From: Colletotrichum lupini
Taxonomy: Eukaryota > Ascomycota > Sordariomycetes > Glomerellales > Glomerellaceae
DNA: 64,000 nucleotides
NCBI RefSeq assembly: GCF_023278565.1
Contig: NC_064679.1
Span: 3,162,001-3,226,000, forward strand
Reading direction: 5' to 3'
The position numbers and the translations under genes are program-made. The notes below the pieces were generated by a model. It had not been told where the DNA came from, searched no databases, and saw only the letters and a program-made list of their open reading frames with translations. This document shows positions 46,601 through 55,194 of the stretch, in pieces. The number at the start of each line of letters is the position of its first letter. Within the stretch, counting starts at the first letter, position 1.

Positions 46601-47299
46601 ACAAGTTAGTGTGAAGGTCTTGTTGTGGTAGCAGCAGTCGAGGGAAAGTGACATACAATCCTGTGTCTTATTCCGGTCCAACCTCACCAGCCCGCCGTCG
46701 TGAAGAGAAATGACAATCTGATCGGTGCTCGCGGCAACCATGCGATGCGGGTGCTTGAACCCAAAGACCTTTGGCTGGTACACCTTGCAAGCATCTCCCG
46801 GGCCGGCCTCAATGGCGGAGCGCTTCCTGAAGAAGTCGGGGCGGAGAGTGAAGGAGTACAGGTAGTTGGCCTCGTCGAGCACGAACATGGAGAGCGCATC
46901 ATGTTCTCGGGGGTCGGCGAACGCAACACAGGACGATTGAATCGGCACCGTGAATCGGAAATTGAGAATCAGCGGCGCATCGACCGTCTTCTCTTGTCGG
47001 CAGGTATCGACTACCCGTAGGCTGAGGACGAGACCGTCATCCAACAGCCTCCAGAGGAAGCTGCGCGGCGCATCGTGCCATTTGCGGTGGTAGACGGACG
47101 AAGCGGGAGCGAGGTTCTTGAGCCGAAAGTTGACTTCGTCTTCGCTGATGTTCTTGTCGCCGGATGTGAGCTTGCGGGTCGCGCCCCTCCCATTCGACGT
47201 CAGCGAAGGGACGCGGATGTTGATGATGGATGAGGCGGAGGCCGGTTCGAGATTGAGACGAGTCTCTCGGTATAGGTATTGTGTGTCGGCGGAATCCAT
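43642..47299 (-). CDS. nup120: Nucleoporin Nup120/Nup160, Y-complex subunit
   Basis: Three exons, complement(46657..47299, 44537..46594, 43642..44483), with introns of 62 and 53 nt, give 1180 residues. The protein is a scaffold of the nuclear pore Y complex (Nup84 complex): an N-terminal beta-propeller followed by a helical solenoid. The propeller (about residues 1-450) carries typical blade patterns such as LYSFTLRPDFF, HRMVAASTDQIVISLHDGGLVRL and FLFTVCLDHRMRIWNLRTGQ. The rest is helical, ending DDAMDIL. I recognise it from overall pattern and length rather than a single catalytic motif, so the family is likely but less certain than for the enzymes. The start at 47299 is the only ATG; the frame upstream begins at TTG. 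The second intron has two usable acceptors 6 nt apart. Confidence 0.85.
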
Positions 47300-47864
47300 T
47301 TTCGCTTTGCCCCTAACCTGCAAAGACCTCGAACGCCGGAGATGAGAGAGAGAAAGAGGCCGCGGGAGTCGCGGGTCGGGCTCGGCGCATTAAGCAATCT
47401 GTGGCAGCAAAAAGTTCGTCGCGATTGAGTTGATGGAATTTCCAGTTTGAAGGCTCCTACGCGCCCGGTGGGGCTACTCCCAAAACAGCAACCAGCTTGG
47501 TACAGTGCTGCAGTACACGCAAACGGTTTCCACACTGTACACATTCGACATGATTCTCAGAAGGTAAGAGTTGATAATCTAGACAAGGTGGACACAGGGA
47601 ACCAACGACGATGCATATTTTGATACTCATAGGAAGGACTTCAAAGGTATTTTGATTCATTACCGTTTTAGCAAATGCTCCGCACCTAGTCTGCACAATT
47701 GACAGCAGAAATACCACAACTCCAGTGTAACCATTGCCGCCCAACGCCAACATCAATACATGCCATCTTTCCCAACCCGGGGGTGTATCAAAGCTCACTC
47801 ATATGCGCATAACACCATCACAAGCTACTTTCGTCCAGTCGTCCAGTACCCATATGTCCCTACG
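47300..47864. other. Intergenic region between nup120 and rad51
   Basis: This stretch holds the nup120 promoter and the rad51 3' UTR. I see no gene. Confidence 0.6.
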
Positions 47865-49028
47865 CTATTCCTTCTCCAGGTCCTTGGGGCTTGGGTCACC
47901 GATGCCATCCTCATTGATCGCAAAGAGACAGTCACTCTCCGGCAAACAGGGGCTGTCGTAGATCTTGGCGACACGAGTCTCGCCTCGACCCTTTCTCAAG
48001 CTGATTCTCGTCGTACTTGCGTGGGCGATAATGTTACCACCGATTGGCTTCTTCGGGTCGGGGTTAAACATGGCACTCGGTCCACCATCGACCTGTGCGA
48101 CGACTTGGTTGGTGATCACCACGGCAATACCAAACTCGTCGGCGAGACGCTGAAGCGTGCGCATGAATTTGGCCAGGTGAGTCTGTCTCGACGAGAGTTC
48201 ACCTCGGCCCAAGAAATCGGTTCTGTAAAGAGCCGTCGCACTGTCCACAATGAGGAGCGAGAATCGGGTCTCGCACATCATGGCACCAGCCTGCTGGAGG
48301 AGCTGGAGCTGGTGATCTGAATTGTACGCGCGAGCATAGGCCACATTGTCGAGGACCTCTTCTCCGGAGAGACCGAATCTGTTGGCGACGGCCAGCAATC
48401 GAACAGGTCGAAAGGTACCCTCAGTATCAATGTACAGACACTTGCCCTCTCCGCCACCCATGTCAAAGGGCAGTTGACATGTCACGGCAAGAGTGTGGCA
48501 AATCTGACTCTTTCCCGTGCGGAACTCTCCAAACAGCTCAGTCACCGATCCGGTCTCGATACCACCGGCGAGAAGTGTATCCAGCTGCTTGGAGCCAGTC
48601 GTGATAGAGATGAGCTCGCTTCGTCGTTGGTGCATCTCCGTGGCGGTCGTGAAGCCCATTGGCACAAGTTTCGAGGCTGATTCCCTTCAGTCAGATTGAT
48701 TTGCACAATTGTGTGAGTTGGGTTTTCGTACCTTCGGCAAGAATCTTGGTTGCCTTTTGTTCCGAGATGCCTTTGATCTGCTCCAACATGCGGCGCGGGG
48801 TATACGCTACTGACTCTACGGTGTTGAAGCCGCCGTCGACGACCATTTGGATATCGCGCTTCGTCAAGCCGGCAACTCCCTTTCTCTTCATCAGCACGCC
48901 ATACACAACGCGAAGGCAGTCTGGCCGGAACTTACCTCGAGCGCAGTGAGTGGCGTAGGCGCGCCAGGCCCGGTCATGCCGCTCTCATCGCCATTGTGGC
49001 TCTCGTCGTAGCCGTCAGCGTCAGCCAT
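47865..49028 (-). CDS. rad51: DNA recombinase Rad51
   Basis: Three exons, complement(48936..49028, 48732..48879, 47865..48676), with introns of 56 and 55 nt, give 350 residues, typical of fungal Rad51. It forms filaments on single-stranded DNA and drives strand exchange in homologous recombination. The N-terminal domain has the helix-hairpin-helix region [11 protein letters not shown] and ESVAYTPRR, and [13 protein letters not shown]. The RecA core shows Walker A GEFRTGKS, the polymerisation/DNA region, [12 protein letters not shown] (Walker B), [15 protein letters not shown], loop 2 region [20 protein letters not shown], and the end [14 protein letters not shown] sequence ([14 protein letters not shown]). 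Rad51 rather than Dmc1 is preferred because of the MADADG-type acidic N terminus and the [15 protein letters not shown] sequence. An MCB-like ACGCGT lies about 152 bases upstream of the start. Confidence 0.95.
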
Positions 49029-49179
49029 TGTGCTCGTAGATGTGAGAAATGAGACGTCGAACTGTGTATACACGAGGGAAATGACAGCAGTGCACGCGCA
49101 AAATCGGACGTCAGGAAACGAGTTAGGTGTTCATACAATTGCCAAATTGTTGATGGTGGGCGAAACGCGGGCTCTTAAG

Positions 49180-49185
49180 ACGCGT
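49180..49185. promoter_or_regulatory. MCB-like element ACGCGT upstream of rad51
   Basis: ACGCGT at 49180-49185 matches the MluI cell-cycle box bound by MBF in yeasts, and a partial AACGCG lies at 49164-49169. It is about 152 bases upstream of the rad51 ATG. Cell-cycle control through MCB sites is known for yeast RAD51; use here is inferred. Confidence 0.5.
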
Positions 49186-49778
49186 CGGGGACGACTGGTG
49201 GTGGCGACTAATCGAGAAGAAAATACGCCAAATCACGTGCGGCAATTAAGAAGCCGGTCGGCCCCACCGTGTGCCTGGAGTTAGCGTCATGTTAAGACGC
49301 TCCGTGCTGCCCTCATCAAACTCACCACAGACACCCCAAGATAACAGCGCGACAATTGCTAATCATGACATCGTTGAGCTAAGGCATTCGCAATTGTGTC
49401 GCATGTAAATGCCAGACTTCGATTCATTTGATCTACTCTGTGTATCAGCGTTAATTGTATTCGAGAGCTTGCAACAACCCTTCTATGCGTTGAAGTCTCC
49501 AGCTCAAGCTGGGCTAGATATCATCAGTCTACCATCTGGAGTCAAGTTAAGCTCACAATCAGACACAGCGACGAGTTATAAATGGATTCAATCGTTTTGT
49601 TTTTAACCTTGTTTCATTATCATTGCTAGTATATAGCAAAGGAAAGAAAAGAAACCCGAAACACCAATCCCAATGCAAGAGACCCATTAATGCTCATCCC
49701 TCCATCAAAGTCCCATTTCCTATTCCCTCAATTCTCATTATTGCCGTGTTGTACAATTGGAAGGATTACAGTCGTCTT
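49186..49778. other. Intergenic region between rad51 and hsp30
   Basis: This stretch contains the far rad51 promoter, with a TCACGTGC word near 49234, and the A/T-rich hsp30 3' UTR (49560-49778). No gene is seen. Confidence 0.55.
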
Positions 49779-50516
49779 TTAGTTGATGAAGATGCGGCGA
49801 GTCTCGTGCTTGGGAGCCTTGGGCACCCGGATGGAAAGGATACCATCCTTGAACCCAGCCGAGACGGCGTCTTGCTTGATCTGGCCGGGGAAGTTGAAGA
49901 CCCGGCTGAACTCGCCAATGCTGCGCTCCGAGACCCAGTACTTTGCGTTGTCGACGGGCTCCTTCTTGGCAGCGGCGGCGTGGTGGTGCGCGACAGCAGA
50001 GGCAGACTTGTCGACCTCGGCGACGGTGGTGGCGGGGGTAGGCTGCGCGGTGGAGTTTGTCTCGTCGTCCTCTTCATCCTCGACGGTAGCCTGGTGAGGC
50101 GAGCGAGGGCGCTCAGTGCCGGTGGTGCTGGCGGCGTCGTTGTTACCGCCGTCGGTGATGGCGCCGCTCATCTCAGTTCCGGAGGACTGCTGGAGGAGGC
50201 CCGCGGGCGGGGTGCCGGCGGTGTAAGACCGCTCGACGCGGCCGCGGATGTGGAGGGTGTGCGGGTCGGTGAACTCGATGGAGACGTCGTCCTTGCTCAT
50301 GCCAGGGAGCTCGCCATGGAGCTCGTAGGCGTCCTCGACCTCGCGGACATCAAACTTGGGCTGGAAGGTCGGGACGTGGTTGCGGTGGGTGCCGCGGGCG
50401 CCGCTGGAAGGAGTGCCGTTGCCATGGCGGGAGTAGTTGTCAAAGTCCTCCAGAAGGCGGAAGAGAGGAGTGAAGGAGGCGTCGGAGTTGTAGAAGTTGC
50501 GGGGGAAGAAGGCCAT
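49779..50516 (-). CDS. hsp30: Small heat shock protein Hsp30 (alpha-crystallin/Hsp20 family)
   Basis: An intronless frame of 245 residues. Small heat shock proteins are ATP-independent chaperones that hold unfolding proteins. The start MAFFPRNFYN and the LFRLLEDFDNYS helix match the fungal Hsp30 type. The alpha-crystallin domain begins at PKFDVREVEDAYELHGELPG, continues to HIRGRVERSY, is interrupted by a disordered insert of about 75 residues (roughly 98-172, Thr/Ala/acidic with HHHAAAAKK), and resumes at YWVSERSIGEFSRVFNFPG, ending GILSIRVPKAPK. Such an insert is known in Neurospora Hsp30. The final I-x-I-like motif is weak (RRIFIN). The promoter has a TATA box and several heat-shock elements, so strong heat induction is expected. 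Confidence 0.95.
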   Translation of the reverse strand: MAFFPRNFYNSDASFTPLFRLLEDFDNYSRHGNGTPSSGARGTHRNHVPTFQPKFDVREVEDAYELHGELPGMSKDDVSIEFTDPHTLHIRGRVERSYTAGTPPAGLLQQSSGTEMSGAITDGGNNDAASTTGTERPRSPHQATVEDEEDDETNSTAQPTPATTVAEVDKSASAVAHHHAAAAKKEPVDNAKYWVSERSIGEFSRVFNFPGQIKQDAVSAGFKDGILSIRVPKAPKHETRRIFIN

Positions 50517-50727
50517 TTTGATGGTGTTGTTGTTGTTGTTGGTCGTTGAGAGGGTGTGAAGTGGTTGTATGGTGGATTGATTGATGAGTAGAAAAACTGT
50601 AGTGGTTGCGAGAGCTGGTTGTTTTGTTGTGTGTATGAGAGAGTTGTAGCTGTGTTTGCTTGTTGTTGTTCTTGATGTTCTGATCTGGGGAGAAGAAAGT
50701 CGGCGGTAGAGGCGATCAAGACGACCG

Positions 50728-50734
50728 ATTTATA
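50728..50734 (-). promoter_or_regulatory. TATA box of hsp30
   Basis: The minus strand reads TATAAAT at 50734-50728, about 212 bases before the hsp30 ATG. That leaves a leader of roughly 180 bases, usual for this gene class. Confidence 0.6.
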
Positions 50735-50769
50735 CAACTGAAGCAGGCATCATCGTGCCTTCCCCAGCG

Positions 50770-50961
50770 TTCCGGAAACATCGCTGAAAAATCAAAGAAT
50801 CCGCTGCAAGGCCCTTCGAGAATGGACTCGCGCATCGGAGAAGGGACGCGCATGCTGCGAAAGCCTATTCTGGAGGGATCTGTAAGCTTCTCTTTGGCGA
50901 TGGCCTCACGATGGGAGAGGGTTCTGGTAGCTTCGGAGGTGTGGAAGCTGCTGGAACCTTC
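50770..50961. promoter_or_regulatory. Heat-shock element cluster upstream of hsp30
   Basis: Inverted nGAAn/nTTCn pairs occur at 50770-50777 (TTCCGGAA), 50815-50822 (TTCGAGAA) and 50954-50961 (GAACCTTC), with a further GAA at 50944-50946 in step and a degenerate TTCTGGAG at 50868-50875. All lie 40-230 bases upstream of the TATA box, as expected for Hsf1 sites. Confidence 0.6.
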
Positions 50962-51497
50962 CAGCGGTTTCCATTGGCCTTCGCCACCGGCACAGCTATA
51001 CATTACTCAACTCAACCCCATTAAAAATTAGGGTGGAATATCATTCAAGTCAATTGAGCTCTCTCACGGACACTTCAATCAGTCGATAGTTTCCCATTGA
51101 TCAATACGATGAACATGTCAACATCCGAAATGTAGAAACCGCATCTTCAGACCTTCGAAGAGCAGCTCGAAACCGTTGTAAGTCGCCGTGGTACATCCAC
51201 CTGGCCTACTTTTTAGAGTTTCGGCCTCCGACAAGGGTTCAGCAAGACGCAATCCGTCATCTGTCCAATCAAATTTCGACCCCCGACGTCAAACGGATGG
51301 TCCGTGCCGGGGCACCTCTCCTCCCCCTCCCCGGCCCCCAGCTCGCCTAGTCACACAGACTTGTCCATGACAGAAAGCCGACATAAAAAAAAGAGTCCAG
51401 ACTCTCAATCGCCCATGGCCAGGTCCAGACCCTTAGGTATTCCAAACCAGCCCGCGGGATCCCCATCATCGTGTCGGATCCTACAAATCGGGGTTTG
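50962..51497. other. Intergenic region upstream of hsp30, no gene seen
   Basis: This stretch lies between the heat-shock elements and the TIR element. No open frame has recognisable features. Confidence 0.6.
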
Positions 51498-51775
51498 TAC
51501 GGAGGTGCGTCCCAAAAGTCATGGCAGTTGCTGCCAAGACAAAAAGACCCACTTCAGGCGAGCTACCTTGAGGTACAAGTACTTATCTTTAGCCCTTATC
51601 ATACGACTATCGATAAGGGATCATCCAATCAAAAGTGATCAATAGCCCTGCTTATCTAATCGATAATCATATCTCTTTATCGATTAAAGCTTGAAGTAGA
51701 TTCTTGTCACAATCCTGTTGACTGGGTAATTAACCCATGGCCCCACTGCCATGACTTTTGGGACGCACCTCCGTA
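51498..51775. mobile_element. Miniature inverted-repeat transposable element with TA target duplication
   Basis: Two perfect 31-base inverted repeats bound this interval, at 51498-51528 and 51745-51775. Both outer ends are TA, which fits the TA target duplication of Tc1/mariner/pogo-type elements, so the element proper is 51500-51773 (274 bp) with 29-bp termini beginning CGGAGGTGCGTCCC. The interior is A/T-rich with no coding potential. It contains repeated ATCGATAA-type words and a smaller inverted pair (CCCTTATC and GATAAGGG near 51595-51619). It is non-autonomous and would need a transposase elsewhere in the genome. Perfect repeats suggest a recent insertion. Confidence 0.85.
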
Positions 51776-53103
51776 GTGTGATACAGCCCACGGCGACTCC
51801 CGTTTTAGTCTGCATGTCCGGTCTGGTTCCCGCGAAACCTGTTGCACAATTATCTACGCCCACTTTCTATGGGACCATGGCACATGGGTAGTGAGAGAGA
51901 GTGAGAGAGCGGGGGAGAGAAAAAAAGATTGCAATGCAGCAGGCCGTTTGAGAAGGACGAGCCGATGCCGGTGGCAGCTTACGGCATTGCTGAGTCAAAC
52001 TCTTACCTCAAACCCGCACGTCGTAGCGTCTCCGGCCCTCTAGGATTTGGTATCTCACAATACGGTGGTCCTGGCAGTGTGGTGGTGTACCTCATAACGT
52101 GGAGAAAACGTTCGCCTCACTCCAGAGACGGAGACCCTCAGTAATCATCCCGTTGCGATCATTACAGTAACCCCGCCGCAGGAACTTGGACGAGATATCG
52201 GTCTGGATGGACACCAAGTAAAGAAGTGGCGGAAATTCAAGGCCTGTTACTCCGTGCCGTGGATTCAAATGATTGTGGTGGTGCTCCGTACCCCTGACGA
52301 TAAAATCTGTCGGTTTGCACACTCAAATGTAACGGTACATCATAGACGCTAGCTTCACTTTTCGACGAAAAACATCGAATTGGATCTGACAAAAAAGTCA
52401 CATTGTGCAGTCGATCCCACAGACATTCCCTGATCAACTGAACGGGAAGTTCGCGCATCTTGACATCAATTTCAAGTAACCAAAAATCGGCAATTGAATG
52501 ACATGCGCCTGGTCAGCCATGCGACGAGGAAACCTTGCCAATTAAGGTTTGAGGTCGCAGTTCGAGTCGTGATCCCGACGCCCGTCCGGGTTCATCCCTT
52601 CCAGGGTCAAGCCACAATGTGGATGTCGCCACCGTAAACGTGCCACAGCTGATCGACGACATGTCGTGGATTCGCAGTAGAAATGGCATATTGACCAACT
52701 TTTTCAAGTCCTGCATTTTGCCTTTAACTCGCCGGACCAAGTGGGAAAGCAAACGCATAGGGCGGGATATGATAAATGGAGAAAATCTGCTCCTTTGACC
52801 AGTCCATCCGTACCAACTGTCCCGGTAGCTGTCACATCGCCCAGGCGCCGCCCCTTCAACTCCAAATTCGTAGGCAACATACACCAAACTCTTTCGTAGA
52901 ATTAGACAGCCAGATTAGATACATTGAGAAGCAGCACATCCAGATAACCAACCATCACAGCGCTCGCCATGGCCTGCATATGCGGCTGTTGTCGTAAAAA
53001 CATGTCCAACCGATCGTAAACCACAGAGTCCGGATCCAAATCAACTAATGCCTGAGAAATGAAGTCTCGGCTAAGTCGCCAATAATACCAATGACGGTGC
53101 CGG
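51776..53103. other. Intergenic region downstream of the YTH gene, no gene supported
   Basis: This stretch contains a GA-rich stretch near 51890-51930 and the 3' UTR of the minus-strand YTH gene near 53000-53103. Short frames show no recognisable features. Confidence 0.55.
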
Positions 53104-55194
53104 TTATTGTTGGTACTGTGGCCTCATGGGCGGATATCCTGCAATCATCGCCATTCCGGGTCGCATAGCCGGCACTGAACCTGGACCAGGACTCTGAACT
53201 CTATTGAAGAGCCCAATCAGCCTTCTTCCGACGGACGGTTCCAGCTCGGTGCCGTCTCTCGCGATCTTGACCTCGCGGTTCGAGTTCCATGGATTACGAA
53301 GACCCCTGGTGCGGTAAAATGGCAGTCGTGCCGTCGACAGCCATTCGAGTTTGAAGGGCTTCCCCCAAGCCTTGGTGTTACCATCGGCTTCTTGGTTCCC
53401 GCTCTTACGGCTGCTCGCATCGCTCTGTTCCATTTCGGTTTCCTCTTCCTCGTCACCACTCTCTCCATCCTCACGCTCTGCTTCCCAGAAGATGGTGCCA
53501 CGGGCCGAATCATCAATGATCCTGCCCTTGGGCGCGTACTCTGTGGATTCGGTAGGAATTGCCTTCGGCAAGTCGACATCGTTAGCGGACTGTGCCTTGG
53601 GGGCAAACTCGATAGCGGCGTCCGGGTCTTCGTTAATTTGAGATGTCATTCTTGCGTATCCGAAATATTCGCCCGATTTGTTCGCAGAAAACACCAAGTA
53701 AACATTGTCGACGGCCTATAGAAATAAGTCAGAGATGCAAGACTAGACCTTCATGATGCAGCTTACATTGAAAGCGGCATTCAGCGTATCCTCATTGTGA
53801 GACTGGGTTGCCCAGATCCCCGTCCTGACACTAAGCTCGAGATCCTCCACAGTCAAACTTTTCAGGATGAAGAACTTATCCTTCTGAGATGTTGCTTCTA
53901 CTGCGGTGACGGGCTTGACATCATTGGACTCTGCCACTACCACTTCGGGAGTAGCTTCAGTAGCGCTTGGCGGTGCAGCGACATCGTGAGGCGTTTGCGA
54001 TCCAGAAGAGGCCGCTGGGCCTGTAGGTGCTGTAACACCTGTTGCGCCCTCGACAGTGCTCTTGCGCAAGCGGCTGACCAGGCGAACGGACTGGAATTTA
54101 GAATCGTGTAATTTTTGTTGAGCCGTCACGCATGTTTGTTCGTCTTTGAAGTTGGCGAATGCACAGTTGCTCTTCGATATCAAGAATAGGGACTCGAGGC
54201 CGTTTGCCTCCTTGCACACGTGGTGGACGAGGTTCATGAGGTCGGTTTGAGGCGGAAGATTTCCAACCCAGATCGCATGTCCTGATAATATTGTCAGCGA
54301 GCGAGTTTGACTCTTCGAATTGCAACAAGACTAACCACTTTGACGCGGTTTTCGCGGTGGCCCGCGTACAACCCCGGATCGACCTTCACCCACATCTATA
54401 GTTCGGTCAGTGATGTCTCTCCGACACGTTGGCACTGAGCGCGCAATACCACTTGACCTGTGGCTCGAGGGAGCGTTCATACCGCTAGGGTCGATTCCGT
54501 TGGGCATCTGAGGCATGACTCTAGGGTCGCTGTGTCCGGTGTTCGTTCCCATGTACTGTGCCGAGACCATGGGATTGTGAAGAGCTTGATTCTGGGAGTA
54601 GTGGCCAGCTGGAGGATAGTAGTACCCTTGAGGGATCTGATTATGCTGCGGGTGGTTCATAACCATTTGGCTCGGGTAGTATCCCATGTTTGGGCGAGCT
54701 TGCGGCTGAGTCGGAGAGAGCTGGTTGGTGTAGTAGTGCTGCATCTGGTGGTGCTGCGGCATGTAGTATTGCGGGTTTCCCATGGGCATCGCGCCTTGGC
54801 CAGGATACTGAGGAGCCATCTGTGGCATCTGCGGCATCATCGAAGGCGAGGATGTGGCCGGGCTGAATCGCTGCTGTTGATGCTGCGGCTGGCCACCGGG
54901 CACGTAATGCCCATGCCTCATGCTTGACTGGGGCAGCGCGTTCGCCATGTTGTTCATGTTGAAATTCCCGGGGCGACCGGCTGCGGGCTGCTGAGCCATG
55001 TCGAGTTGAGACGAAAAGGCATGTTGCGGAGGGCCGTACTGCTGATGCTGCAGATGGGGGATGCCTTGAGCTTCCATCCTCGACTTCTCGTCTAGAAGAA
55101 TGGGCGAAACACTTGCAGCGTTTGCGTTTAAGCCCTGGTGAGAGTTCACAATAGGATACTCGGTGACGTTGGGAGGAGATTGAACATCTCCCAT
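53104..55194 (-). CDS. RNA-binding protein with RRM and YTH (m6A reader-type) domains
   Basis: Exons, complement(54450..55194, 54336..54395, 53767..54281, 53104..53715), with introns of 54, 54 and 51 nt, give 643 residues. The first intron is in frame, so an unspliced form would add 18 residues. The N-terminal 240 residues are Gln/Pro/Met/His-rich and disordered. An RRM follows (about 270-344): HAIWVGNLPP as RNP2-like, SKSNCAFANF as RNP1-like. The YTH domain starts KDKFFILKSL (402) and has candidate cage Trp425 (GIWATQSHNE), a second aromatic candidate Trp517 (GTIFWEAE), KLEWLSTARLPF, and GLRNPWNSNREVKIARDGTELEP, closest to the YTHDC1/Mmi1 type. An acidic stretch of about 40 residues (520-560) interrupts the domain. 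YTH proteins bind N6-methyladenosine or, in Mmi1, an unmodified motif. The start at 55194 follows a likely 5'-UTR intron (55243-55335, branch GCTAAC). Confidence 0.9.

Noticed and set aside
52500..52620. tRNA-like B box (GTTCGAGTC)
   Set aside because: No matching acceptor or anticodon arm can be drawn around it.
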